Positions 16,895 to 24,789 of a DNA stretch of 30,606 nt are shown in pieces. Source of the DNA: a virus; IMG/VR virus record IMGVR_UViG_3300009078_000007, positions 1 through 30,606 of that record; one strand, given 5' to 3'. How positions within the stretch are numbered: position 1 is the stretch's first letter; the number at the start of each line of letters is the position of its first letter. A program made the position numbers and the translations under genes. Under the pieces are notes generated by a model that saw only the letters and a list, made by a program, of their open reading frames with translations, did no database searches and was not told the DNA's origin.

Positions 16895-17231
16895 TACTAT
16901 CATCCTCATCAGGATATGGCGGCACACCTTCAGGCAATGGATCACACAAAGCCTCTTTTGGAAGTTTGCGGTCTATTTCCAGCTTTCTTAACAACATCTG
17001 GAGAACCTTGTCTGCCATGTTGGCATTAAGGCAAAAATCTATTGCCTTCTTGTATCTTTCATCCCTGAAAAGCAGTCTTATCGGTTCTTTGTTTATCAGT
17101 TCACCGGCAGCATTATATTTTTTGTTAACTGCTTCAACCTGCATTTTCTTTACTTCAGCGTCAAATGCAAAACGCAATATCTCTATTTTTTCACTTGCCA
17201 CTTGTATCGTTTGTTTAATCTCTGTTTTCAT
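16887..17231 (-). CDS. Small helical protein of unknown function (114 aa)
   Basis: CGAGGTATATA precedes the ATG. The protein is predicted mostly helical with an amphipathic N-terminal half (SEKIEILRFAFDAEVKKMQV) and a second helical block (RYKKAIDFCLNANMADKVLQ). It ends in an acidic, Pro-rich tail (PEGVPPYPDEDD). It starts 11 bases after the fibre-like gene and overlaps the following small gene by eight bases, so the two are probably translated together. No family is recognised. Confidence 0.7.
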   Translation of the reverse strand: MKTEIKQTIQVASEKIEILRFAFDAEVKKMQVEAVNKKYNAAGELINKEPIRLLFRDERYKKAIDFCLNANMADKVLQMLLRKLEIDRKLPKEALCDPLPEGVPPYPDEDDSNG

Positions 17232-17242
17232 TATATACCTCG

Positions 17243-18457
17243 TTAAGATGCTGCTGTAACTATACCCTTTTTTACTGTTAAATTAGTTATTGCCCCACTA
17301 AAATCACAACCAACTGTACCATCACTGTAAAAGGTTAATCCTCTTACATCACCAGACGAAGTAAAATAGGTGCAGTTGATGCCTTGTCCATAGAAATTAT
17401 TAAATCTATAACTTGTACTGCCAAGATCATACGACCCAGTTGTATAAGGATATATATGTTGTCTTGCAACTATTTTGTCAGTAGCATAAAGTTCAAGTAT
17501 ATCAGTTGAAGTTAATCTCATTATATATTGCGTAGACCCTAATACACTATATGAATCAGCATATAACCCGCCGGTAAGGGTACTGTCCCCGGAATAAAAA
17601 CTAATGTCACATCCAACAGCCATGTGCAAATCGCCCTTAACTGTAAATGTCTGCCCTGATTGCGTTTCGGAGCCATTCACATAAGTTGTATTATTTGCTG
17701 TGTGTGTGCTGGTCTGATCCGCATTGGCATCTGTACATTTGGCGTCTGTATTAGCTACCGGCAGAGAAGACCCCACCGCCTCGTTTAACCATGAAACCCC
17801 TTGGCTATGTGTACTTGTCTGGTCAGCATTGGCATCTGTACATTTTGCATCGGTGTTGGCAACAGGTAATGATGATCCTACTGCCTCATCCAGCCAGGCT
17901 ACACTCTGCCCATGTGCACTGGTTACATCAGCATCATTTTCCGGTTTATGGGTATCATCGTCTACAATCTGACTCCAGTTCGCAGTACTGGCTGCGGTTG
18001 CTATAGAACCATCTCTAACTGAAATCCAGTTATCCCCATCATATCTGTATGCCTCATTATCGTTATCTGTGTCAAACCAAAGGTCTGCTTCACGCATCCC
18101 AACTGTAGGTATGGCGGCTTGGGCAAATACATTCTTATAATTACGGTTGCCCTCGGTGTCCTGCAATATCTGTAAAGAAGGCAGTCTTACTTCATCCGTA
18201 GTATCACATCTTGCGCTTGGCTGACAAACTACATCGAAAAGCTGGCCCGTAGAATAGTCGTCCGGGTCAATGTAAAGATCCATAAATCCCGCACTGTCAG
18301 TATATAGCTGAGGAGCCGTATCATGCAGGTCATCATTTGCGTCAAACACTCGTGCCGAATAAGATGTCCCTGCAAGATAAATAGACACAGCGGCATTTTT
18401 AAGCAAAGAATTCGTTTCTTTACTTTTGAATGTCTGCCTCCAGTTTGTTTTAGCCAT
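17243..18457 (-). CDS. Fibre-like structural protein with 35-aa tandem repeat (404 aa)
   Basis: The start is one base after the upstream stop. The N-terminal part (about 1-115) looks like a compact beta-sandwich (VSIYLAGTSYSARVFDANDD ... YIDPDDYSTGQLFDVVCQ), followed by ADLWFDTDNDNEAYRYDGDN, a motif common in phage fibre and baseplate proteins just before repeat regions. About residues 177-246 contain two nearly identical 35-residue repeats (core WLxEAVGSSLPVANTDAKCT, DANADQTSTH). The C-terminal part, with GSYDLGSTSYRFNNFYGQ at about 338-355, resembles the 'DLGSxSxRWxNLY' segment found in many fibre shafts. The gene lies directly after the nozzle-like gene, which fits a fibre attached to the short tail. 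The host receptor cannot be judged from the sequence. Confidence 0.75.
   Translation of the reverse strand: MAKTNWRQTFKSKETNSLLKNAAVSIYLAGTSYSARVFDANDDLHDTAPQLYTDSAGFMDLYIDPDDYSTGQLFDVVCQPSARCDTTDEVRLPSLQILQDTEGNRNYKNVFAQAAIPTVGMREADLWFDTDNDNEAYRYDGDNWISVRDGSIATAASTANWSQIVDDDTHKPENDADVTSAHGQSVAWLDEAVGSSLPVANTDAKCTDANADQTSTHSQGVSWLNEAVGSSLPVANTDAKCTDANADQTSTHTANNTTYVNGSETQSGQTFTVKGDLHMAVGCDISFYSGDSTLTGGLYADSYSVLGSTQYIMRLTSTDILELYATDKIVARQHIYPYTTGSYDLGSTSYRFNNFYGQGINCTYFTSSGDVRGLTFYSDGTVGCDFSGAITNLTVKKGIVTAAS
17721..17930 (-). repeat. Two direct repeats of 105 bp inside fibre gene
   Basis: Two in-frame units with a period of exactly 105 bp both begin, on the plus strand, with GCATTGGCATCTGTACATTT (17721 and 17826). 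They encode two 35-residue repeats that differ at only a few residues, while many third codon positions differ. The duplication has therefore been held under protein-level selection rather than being a fresh copy. Confidence 0.85.
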
Positions 18458-18458
18458 T

Positions 18459-20507
18459 TCAGTAGCCCCGGCTCCGAATCGGCTGAATACTCAAAGTAAT
18501 GCCTTGAATGTTTACAGGATTGGAAAGAGACAAAGAATCAAGTTTTATCTGCAAAGAATCACAAGAAAAACAAGACCTGTACCGAATAGGTAAAAGAGAA
18601 ACAGAAAACTCATGCGTCAAAAAAGGAACGCTTGTATTCCCGTTTCTATAAAAACTTACTGTCCATGAAGCAGGTGTATCCCCATAATAATCATCATCTT
18701 CCCCATAATAATCGCCTTCCTCATCTGCGTAAGACCCAGCCCAAAGACTTGCTATTGCCAGAAACATATCTTTTACAATAATTGACGACCACGGAAACTC
18801 GATATACGCTGATTTCATCTCATAATCAGGCGTAGTACCATCATCTTGAACTATCGTATCATCCAGCCTGTATAAATAACCGTTTGAACACCCGACATAA
18901 AACTTGTTATTGAAAGACCTGAAAGCAGTAGCGGTAAGATCTTTAAATTTGTAAGTACTCCACGGATACCTTGTTGGCCCTTGATCCATCTGGACCGGAT
19001 AAGAAGTATGGCAAACAAGGATATTGTCATATCCGTTAAGCTGTAGTAAATACTGCCCGTCAACAGGATTATACTCGGCAAATGCGTCATCGTCGAAATA
19101 TGTAAATATTTCATTCTTGACAGGATCTCCAGGAGAATAAGTCCTCACATCTCCATATTCCTGGACACCTACCATATTGTGTACGCTTTCACCGCTCGCA
19201 AACCATACATCATTTCTGAGGCTTTTTATGGTCTTGTGATTAGTAAACATTTGCTGGGACAAAGAAGGCAAAGAATAATTATTCGGAGTCTGCCCTGTCA
19301 ATCTTGAAATAAACGGCTGTTGTTTTTTCCCGAAAACAAATACTTCTCCATAATGAACCACAATGCCACCTATGGGATATGAATTGGCATTATCATCTAT
19401 TGAAGAAACATACCCACCACCATCAGTGTCATATCCTGTATTAGTAGATAAAACAGAAGTAGCTGTTGACCAGTCAAAAACAGTGTTTACGTTCGAGTAC
19501 CATAGATAGCCAGGGTTATCAGGATCACCTGCAACAAAAAGCCTGTTATCCTTAACATCACCGAACGACGCCTTTGGGGGGAGGCCCGGCTTTACACCAA
19601 GATTGGTATTGGCAGTAGTTACTGCGTGCCATGAACCATCATAATAATATTGATCTCCACCGGAAGCCACCGTAGACCCGTGAACACTGACATAATTAGC
19701 TGCATCACCGCCTGAATATTCTACACAAACAATAAATGACGTAGCCGAAGCCATAGAATAACTGCCGTCAAAAACAAGCTGTTTCTGGGTGGCGCTCGTA
19801 GTAAGCGTTGTCGCACTGATAGCGGTAGAAGTAGCAACCAAAGAACTGCCGGCAGAATTATATAGCTTGGCAGTAACATCACCTGTAGGTGAACCCGTCT
19901 TGCTTAACCAGATGTCAAGAGCCGTAAGCGGTATAGTATATCCTGTAAAGGTATCTGTGGTAAATTTAGATCCGCAACGAGTTTTAGAGCCTGAATACAG
20001 AGTTTGAGAATTATCATCATCAGCACATAAATTGCTGTGCTGATATGCAGAAAGTCCGGCTCCGTCATCATAAGCAAGGCTTACCGTTGTTCCCTGAGTA
20101 ACCTTGATATAATCACCATCAAGTATTACACAATATCCATTAAACGGCACAAGAGTTGCTTCACCTTTTAATGTAGCAAGGGCGGCTCCTGGATTAATAG
20201 TTGCTTCTGCCCCTGTACATTTGTATATTTTGTAATCATCATCAACCAGAAAAATATAGGTATTAGCCCCTATCGGTATATAGGCAATATGCTTTATGCC
20301 CGCACCGGTAGCTACACTGCTTACCTTTTTAAGCCCATCTCTTGTTACCCATTTGCCGAAATCATTTAATTTAAAATTGAGCAACGCAGCATGTTCATCA
20401 GGTAAAAGCAATCTCTCGTTTTCAACCAGATTAAGGCCAAGAGGTTTTGACCAGAAAGATAATGGCTGAAGTTGCGCTGGCTGTCTGCTTGGAGTAGGCC
20501 ACTTCAT
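18459..20507 (-). CDS. Tail nozzle / stabilisation-like protein with inserted beta-sandwich (682 aa)
   Basis: The ATG at 20507 overlaps the upstream stop as TGATG, so translation is probably coupled. Residues 1-160 and 303-682 look like a blade-by-blade beta-propeller, with repeated motifs such as IAYIPIGANTYIFLVDDDYK, GDVKDNRLFVAGDPDNPGYL and NNKFYVGCSNGYLYRLDD. Such a layout is typical of the tail nozzle or stabilisation proteins of podoviruses. Residues about 161-302 form a separate unit (FTGYTIPLTALDIWLSKTGS, PTGDVTAKLYNSAGSSL, SATSFIVCVEYSG) that matches 'choice-of-anchor' type beta-sandwiches and seems to be inserted into the propeller. Near residue 610 is an acidic Tyr-rich patch (EEGDYYGEDDDYYGD). 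The gene follows the adaptor and precedes the fibre gene, in the expected order. Family assignment rests on layout and motif style. Confidence 0.7.
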   Translation of the reverse strand: MKWPTPSRQPAQLQPLSFWSKPLGLNLVENERLLLPDEHAALLNFKLNDFGKWVTRDGLKKVSSVATGAGIKHIAYIPIGANTYIFLVDDDYKIYKCTGAEATINPGAALATLKGEATLVPFNGYCVILDGDYIKVTQGTTVSLAYDDGAGLSAYQHSNLCADDDNSQTLYSGSKTRCGSKFTTDTFTGYTIPLTALDIWLSKTGSPTGDVTAKLYNSAGSSLVATSTAISATTLTTSATQKQLVFDGSYSMASATSFIVCVEYSGGDAANYVSVHGSTVASGGDQYYYDGSWHAVTTANTNLGVKPGLPPKASFGDVKDNRLFVAGDPDNPGYLWYSNVNTVFDWSTATSVLSTNTGYDTDGGGYVSSIDDNANSYPIGGIVVHYGEVFVFGKKQQPFISRLTGQTPNNYSLPSLSQQMFTNHKTIKSLRNDVWFASGESVHNMVGVQEYGDVRTYSPGDPVKNEIFTYFDDDAFAEYNPVDGQYLLQLNGYDNILVCHTSYPVQMDQGPTRYPWSTYKFKDLTATAFRSFNNKFYVGCSNGYLYRLDDTIVQDDGTTPDYEMKSAYIEFPWSSIIVKDMFLAIASLWAGSYADEEGDYYGEDDDYYGDTPASWTVSFYRNGNTSVPFLTHEFSVSLLPIRYRSCFSCDSLQIKLDSLSLSNPVNIQGITLSIQPIRSRGY

Positions 20508-21130
20508 CAAAAGTCCAGCTTTACCTTTGCAGGCATTGTAGGCATATATCTTCGCATAATGCTCTTTTCCATTACTTCCTGGCTGAAAAATTTCATTAAT
20601 GCACCGTCCATGTCCGAATCCTGCTCGTTACGATGTTTTGCCTGTATAATTATCGCCTGCCTTAAAGCATTATTAAACTGATCGGCATAAGGCAAAGTAC
20701 CGGCTAAAGCCAGATCACCGGTTGCCTTGTCATAATATATGGTCAGGTCATAATCATCATCTGCATCTCTCTCAAATTCTATATTGCTCCCTATCTGACA
20801 CCAGTATAGAGGCTGTCCCTCTGTAGAAAATTTCCTTTCATAATAAAGACTTGCAGGAGGGTTTAATACTGTAAGCTGATCTGTGTCAATCCATACATCG
20901 GTAATAATTATAGTATTGGCTGGGACAGCTACAGAATCATCATCTTCAGCAAGTGTAGTAGTTGTATCCTCAGCCATTACAAGATCACTGCCTAACCCTG
21001 ATAGAGCATAATCAAGCTGAAAGATAGCCCTGTTGAGATACTCTAAAAGCTCGGCATCACTATATTCAGATTCAGAGGTATCTCTTAAATCATATCTCGC
21101 AGATGTTATTAAAGTGCTTGGAGTCGTCAT
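20507..21130 (-). CDS. Head-to-tail adaptor / connector protein (207 aa)
   Basis: AAGG lies about ten bases before the ATG. The N-terminus TLITSARYDLRDTSESEYSD followed by AELLEYLNRAIFQLD is the hallmark of podovirus and siphovirus adaptor proteins that bind the portal (gp6/gp4/gp11-like). A beta-rich middle follows (about 55-125, VPANTIIITDVWIDTDQL) and a helical C-terminal part (LPYADQFNNALRQAIIIQAK) also typical of this group. Length is usual for the family. It lies between the capsid accessory genes and the nozzle, matching a role as the ring joining portal and tail. The exact subfamily is not certain. Confidence 0.75.
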   Translation of the reverse strand: MTTPSTLITSARYDLRDTSESEYSDAELLEYLNRAIFQLDYALSGLGSDLVMAEDTTTTLAEDDDSVAVPANTIIITDVWIDTDQLTVLNPPASLYYERKFSTEGQPLYWCQIGSNIEFERDADDDYDLTIYYDKATGDLALAGTLPYADQFNNALRQAIIIQAKHRNEQDSDMDGALMKFFSQEVMEKSIMRRYMPTMPAKVKLDF

Positions 21131-21160
21131 CTACAACTACCTTCACATGGATTAAAGAGG

Positions 21161-21180
21161 GACGTAGTTATTACTACATC
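21161..21180 (-). repeat. Short hairpin between accessory and adaptor genes
   Basis: GATGTAGT and ACTACGTC form an 8-bp stem (one G-U pair) around the loop AATA in the 59-base gap before the adaptor gene. No U-run follows, so it is not a convincing terminator. It might shape the mRNA leader of the adaptor gene. Confidence 0.4.
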
Positions 21181-21189
21181 CCATTATAT

Positions 21190-21912
21190 TTACGCTACTC
21201 TACAGCAAAGAGCATATACTTCCACTATCAGCCCATCGAAATCAACCGCACCAGCACACGAAAAATCAATGGTATCGGCAGAAGAAAAATACAAAGGAAC
21301 CTGTCTCAACGGAGCTTTATTCACCAATACCGACAATGTGGCCGATGCAAGATCAATGGCCCCGCCAGTATTATTAAGAAGTTGAGCAGTCACAGTGTCA
21401 GCGGCAGTAACAGCGGCAGTCAAGGCCAGATCAGCGACATCAATACTGTAATAAGCAGTGGCAATATCACCCAGCCTTGCACCATCAACCGTAACCTCTT
21501 TAGCCTCTTCATCGCCATCAGCGATAGACCCTGCGTCCCATGTGGAAGTTGCCGACAAAAGTGTGGCAATCAGCCCTGTAGCATCCATGGGAAGCTCATG
21601 CCCCCACCTGTCAACATCTGAACCATATCCCAAATTCAGGATCGCTCCTGAACCTTCAGCAGTTGTTACCCTGCACCAGCAATCAAGAACAGTAGTCCCT
21701 GCTGCGACAATCAATGCCTGAGCAACATCCACATCTGATGCATCAAGAGTTTGTTTGGTACAATCGACAACATTTCTAAGTAGAAAAATATGTTGGCCGA
21801 TAGATTCTATTCTCCGTATAGCAGTACGTTTTGTCTTGATCTTCGCATACTGATCTGGAATCATCTGCCCGGCTATAGAACCATCTGTAAAGTTAAAAGT
21901 TTCTGCACCCAT
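21190..21912 (-). CDS. Capsid accessory (decoration-like) protein, long paralogue with inserted domain (240 aa)
   Basis: GAGGTAATAAA precedes the ATG. Residues about 1-118 and 206-240 align with the 149-aa product encoded just upstream: FTDGSIAGQMIP versus FTNGSIGGAAIP, FLLRNVVD versus FFLRNIVD, and PLYFSSADTID versus PVYFSSADTID. Residues about 120-205 are extra and contain DGDEEAKEVTVDGARLGDIA and TVTAQLLNNTGGAIDLASAT. I recognise this as a beta-rich segment found in many small phage head proteins ('GaxLGDxvxaSxxvdl...TVtvrlxNxTgxxvDLas'). Both proteins follow the major capsid gene, so a decoration or head-fibre role is likely but is inference. The paralogy can be seen directly. Confidence 0.75.
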   Translation of the reverse strand: MGAETFNFTDGSIAGQMIPDQYAKIKTKRTAIRRIESIGQHIFLLRNVVDCTKQTLDASDVDVAQALIVAAGTTVLDCWCRVTTAEGSGAILNLGYGSDVDRWGHELPMDATGLIATLLSATSTWDAGSIADGDEEAKEVTVDGARLGDIATAYYSIDVADLALTAAVTAADTVTAQLLNNTGGAIDLASATLSVLVNKAPLRQVPLYFSSADTIDFSCAGAVDFDGLIVEVYALCCRVA

Positions 21913-21932
21913 TTTATTACCTCACATTATTC

Positions 21933-21998
21933 AAAAGGAAAGAGGCGAGGCAGCCATTCATCATGCCCCGCCCTGTATGATTACAATTCTTTCCTTTT
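21933..21998 (-). terminator. Long structured intergenic hairpin, terminator-like
   Basis: On the minus strand a GC-rich stem (GGCGGGGCA with TGCCTCGCC, one G-U pair, 11-base loop) is followed directly by TCTTTCCTTTT, a pyrimidine run suited to intrinsic termination. The same run is also the perfect 11-bp complement of AAAAGGAAAGA upstream, so the entire structure can fold as two stacked stems. This may give partial termination and lower expression of the downstream genes relative to the capsid block. Confidence 0.55.
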
Positions 21999-22004
21999 CA
22001 TTAT

Positions 22005-22021
22005 TTAGCGACCTGCGCTAA
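22005..22021 (-). repeat. 6-bp hairpin overlapping stop codon
   Basis: TTAGCG and CGCTAA form a perfect 6-bp stem with a five-base loop. The stem includes the TAG stop of the short accessory gene and stands directly before the larger terminator-like structure. It could protect the 3' end of the capsid messages. Confidence 0.4.
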
Positions 22022-22467
22022 AAAGAATCAACATTTTTGACGCACATTGCCACAACTTCTACTTTAAGGCCGTCAATATCAACGTCTGCTGTATCAGTGG
22101 TTGCCGTAATATCAATGGTATCAGCGGAAGAAAAATACACCGGAACCCAAAGATACCCGACAATACTTCCAGCTGTAGAATCACCAGTCAAAGCATCACC
22201 CCATACATCAGGGTTGCCGCCATAACCAAGATCAACCGTACCATTGGCTGTTTCAGCCGTCATTATTCTCAGCCATGCAGTAATAACAGTGGTCTTGGCA
22301 GGGATGTCGATAACCTGAGCAACGTCAGCTTCGCCAGCTTCCAAATCCTGCAAAGAAAAATCCACAATATTGCGGAGGAAAAATACTTCGTTTTCCTCGG
22401 CAGTCTTAACTCTGGGGATAGCTGCACCCCCTATAGAACCATTTGTAAAATCATAAGTAGTAGCCAT
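22018..22467 (-). CDS. Capsid accessory (decoration-like) protein, short paralogue (149 aa)
   Basis: AGAGGTAATGAATA precedes the ATG. The product is beta-rich, with TTVITAWLRIMTAETANGTV, DLGYGGNPDVWGDAL and a conserved end YFSSADTIDITATTDTADVD-IDGLKVEVVAMC. It is a clear paralogue of the 240-aa protein encoded downstream, lacking the latter's middle domain. It directly follows the major capsid gene (27-base gap), which suggests a head decoration or head-fibre protein. No enzymatic motif is present. Family name is not recognised with certainty. Confidence 0.75.
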   Translation of the reverse strand: MATTYDFTNGSIGGAAIPRVKTAEENEVFFLRNIVDFSLQDLEAGEADVAQVIDIPAKTTVITAWLRIMTAETANGTVDLGYGGNPDVWGDALTGDSTAGSIVGYLWVPVYFSSADTIDITATTDTADVDIDGLKVEVVAMCVKNVDSF

Positions 22468-22494
22468 TATTCATTACCTCTTTGTGTTATTATG

Positions 22495-23607
22495 TTAGTG
22501 AGCAGCGGCATAAGACGTGATTACCATTGTGGCAAAATCGATGGAATTAAAGATATTCTTTTTAATCCCACATACCATGCCACCGCAGATGCCCTTCTCA
22601 TTACCATAATCGTCTCTATCCTCGGCCCAACTCATATAGTTGTTAGGGCCATACTTCTTTTGATCCACCTTGTCGTAAGGATTGGCAAGAGCAAATGAAC
22701 CGGCTTGCGCTCCGAGCATCACTGCCCTGCGGACACTGGTGGTTGGTGAATATATATGATGGCTTTCAAAAATTATCATGCCATGATAAACACCAAGCGC
22801 ACCTGTGAAAACAGGGTTCTTCAGCCCACGCACATTCGCATATTGCTGAATTGTAGTCCAGTCAATATTAGTTCCTGCCCCAAGACCCAACCTTAAATCA
22901 GTGGCTTGATACGGATGGACAACCACGACAAAATATTCACCGCCTTCTATCCTTACCGGCCTCATGGGAGGCACACCGGCAACTGAAGGCACAGTTGCTT
23001 TTTCTTTTGCGTAGTCAAGTTCCTCAAGGCTGATCTGGTCATTACTGCCCAGACTTGCCTCATCGGTGGCGATAGTCCCTGTATGTGTCACATCACCACA
23101 TACATAATAATGATATGTTTCAGGAGCTACAACAACCTGACCAAAAGTCAATGTCGCATCCCCGCAAAAATTGCGGAACATATAACTCTCAAGAGTATCA
23201 GCACACTTGTCGCTGATATTTTCCTGAGCGTCTTTTCTCAAATCATGCAGGGTACGCTGTTGAGACATTCTTTTAAATTCATGGGGAAATCTCATCTGAT
23301 CTATTACCAGTGAATCCTGATAGTAAACCAGAGCTTCGCCCATCCCCTTGGCCCTGTTATCGCCAGTAATGGGGTCTTGGGTCATCTGCATCAACAGGTC
23401 ATATTTAACCGTGTCTCCGCTTCCTTTGTCCATCTCGTCAAAAAATTCTATAACGGCACGTTTGCCAGTAGGCATACCATTGACCTTCTTCCCGAAACCC
23501 ACAAGCTGCTTAAACAAATGCGTGCTTTTCAGAGCTTCCCTGAAGGTCTTGGTAGACCAATTAAGTACATTTTGTGATGACGCTGTTGCAAATTCAGTTG
23601 CAGCCAT
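22495..23607 (-). CDS. Major capsid protein, N4-gp56 family
   Basis: CGAGGTAAAGAATT precedes the ATG. The start FATASSQNVLNWSTKTFREA, the segment KRAVIEFFDEMDKGSGDTV, and TGDNRAKGMGEALVYYQDSL-VIDQMRFPHE are characteristic of the N4-gp56 / DUF4043 group of HK97-fold major capsid proteins (N-arm, E-loop region and spine helix). The 370-residue length fits the family. The gene follows a scaffold-like gene and precedes head accessory genes, the expected order. No protease gene is seen between portal and capsid, so maturation may proceed without a separate cleavage enzyme. Confidence in the capsid role is high; the subfamily call is from recognised motifs. Confidence 0.9.
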   Translation of the reverse strand: MAATEFATASSQNVLNWSTKTFREALKSTHLFKQLVGFGKKVNGMPTGKRAVIEFFDEMDKGSGDTVKYDLLMQMTQDPITGDNRAKGMGEALVYYQDSLVIDQMRFPHEFKRMSQQRTLHDLRKDAQENISDKCADTLESYMFRNFCGDATLTFGQVVVAPETYHYYVCGDVTHTGTIATDEASLGSNDQISLEELDYAKEKATVPSVAGVPPMRPVRIEGGEYFVVVVHPYQATDLRLGLGAGTNIDWTTIQQYANVRGLKNPVFTGALGVYHGMIIFESHHIYSPTTSVRRAVMLGAQAGSFALANPYDKVDQKKYGPNNYMSWAEDRDDYGNEKGICGGMVCGIKKNIFNSIDFATMVITSYAAAH

Positions 23608-23627
23608 AATTCTTTACCTCGTTAAAG

Positions 23628-24650
23628 TTATTCCTCCGCATCCATCAGGTCATATAGCTTTTCAGCCTGAGAATCACTTAGAGAAAGCAAATTCTCAAGC
23701 GGCAGGTCAGCAATACTTGTTAAATCCATCCCTGACTTCTTGCTGTTCGGGGCATTACTGAAATTAGACTTACGCCCCAAAGCTTTTGCCTGAGCCAAAG
23801 AGGATTCTTTTTTTTGCAAATTAACAGGCGGTTGTTTTTTTGAAGCCACCATTTTTAATGCCTTACGCAATTTATTAGGGATAATCGCAGGGATGTTAGT
23901 CATGAAAGCATCCACTACTACATCAAAATCAGAATCGGGGAATTGTTCCCCAAATGCTGAATTAATTCCCGAAGCATAAAGCATTTCCATTGCTTCTTTG
24001 TGGCTGTTGGGAGGTCTATTACCGTTTTTCACAAACTCATCAAAGTTGCGGCTTATCCACTCCCATTGCCCTGTTAATTCACCAATCCCGGTTTGAAAAG
24101 CAGGATCTTCCGATATTACGTTTTTAGCTAAAGACCCTATATTAGAAGCCTGAGACTGATACATCTGCTGTTGCCTGCTGCTCATTATTTCCATCTGGAG
24201 CGGGGCAAGTTCTTGTCTTATAATGTCCTTTATGCGGTCGGATTTAATTATAGGTTTTTCATCTTCATCAAATTCAACCGCTAAAATATCCTGGTTTTGT
24301 TGTAACTCTGCTTCCTGGCGTCCTGCCTGTTGAGCCTGTTCCTGTTTGCGCTGTTCTATTGTTGATAGAAATTCATTGATCTGGCTGAATCTTCCTTCAA
24401 GGTTTTGCCTCTTAGACCTTTCTTTAGTAAGTTCTGCGAGTAACCCCTTGTTAGCTTTTTCAAGTTCGTCAAACCTTCTATTTACCGGATCATCCGGTTT
24501 AGTCTGGCTTTCATCAACAACTTCACCTTCTTCGCCCGGTGGAGGCGCTTCTTCTTCACCTGAAGGTTCAGCTTCAGAAAGTTCAACTTCGGTTTCCTCA
24601 ACTTCGGCAGTTGTATCTTCTGTTGTCATAACATCTTCTATTGTCGCCAT
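23628..24650 (-). CDS. Scaffold-like capsid assembly protein (340 aa)
   Basis: AAAGGAAATAAAA precedes the ATG. Residues 1-55 are strongly acidic (EVEETEVELSEAEPSGEEEA, then PPPGEEGEVVDE). A coiled coil follows at about 58-125 (RRFDELEKANKGLLAELTKE; IEQRKQEQAQQAGRQEAELQ), then mixed helices, then a basic stretch at about 265-310 (NKLRKALKMVASKKQPP; GRKSNFSNAPNSKK), and an acidic end. Such acidic/coiled/basic layouts, with the gene directly before the major capsid gene, are the usual signature of scaffolding proteins that bind the capsid's inner face and leave after assembly. Homology itself is not recognised. A strong terminator stands about 90 bases upstream, so this gene may need its own start of transcription. 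Confidence 0.75.
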   Translation of the reverse strand: MATIEDVMTTEDTTAEVEETEVELSEAEPSGEEEAPPPGEEGEVVDESQTKPDDPVNRRFDELEKANKGLLAELTKERSKRQNLEGRFSQINEFLSTIEQRKQEQAQQAGRQEAELQQNQDILAVEFDEDEKPIIKSDRIKDIIRQELAPLQMEIMSSRQQQMYQSQASNIGSLAKNVISEDPAFQTGIGELTGQWEWISRNFDEFVKNGNRPPNSHKEAMEMLYASGINSAFGEQFPDSDFDVVVDAFMTNIPAIIPNKLRKALKMVASKKQPPVNLQKKESSLAQAKALGRKSNFSNAPNSKKSGMDLTSIADLPLENLLSLSDSQAEKLYDLMDAEE

Positions 24651-24663
24651 TTTTATTTCCTTT

Positions 24664-24679
24664 CACTCTTTCGGGAGTG
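24664..24679 (-). promoter_or_regulatory. Leader hairpin next to scaffold-gene ribosome binding site
   Basis: CACTC and GAGTG form a perfect 5-bp stem with a six-base loop (CCGAAA), ending directly before AAAGGA, the ribosome binding site of the scaffold-like gene. It lies in the 91-base stretch between the strong terminator and the start codon. No convincing -35/-10 pair was found in that stretch. The hairpin may affect translation or be a processed 5' end. Confidence 0.35.
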
Positions 24680-24740
24680 TACCGATGCACCTTTTACAGT
24701 GGTGAACTGAATACGTCCTTTAACAGAGACGACCCGGTTA

Positions 24741-24789
24741 ATAAAAAAGGCCCGGCAAACAATTCATTCAAGAACTGCCAACCGGGCCT
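24741..24789 (-). terminator. Strong intrinsic terminator
   Basis: AGGCCCGG and CCGGGCCT pair perfectly over 8 bp around a 26-base loop and are followed by TTTTTT(ATT) on the minus strand. This is the clearest Rho-independent terminator in the window. It closes the terminase-portal-mini-ORF unit and separates it from the scaffold-capsid genes. An inner GGCA/TGCC pairing offers an alternative fold. The span from 24651 to 24814 holds only this terminator and the leader hairpin. Confidence 0.85.

Noticed and set aside
24346-24705. Plus-strand open frame of 119 codons opposite the scaffold-like gene
   Set aside because: Its Ser-rich product is a mirror of the acidic, Glu-rich stretch on the other strand, and there is no ribosome binding site.
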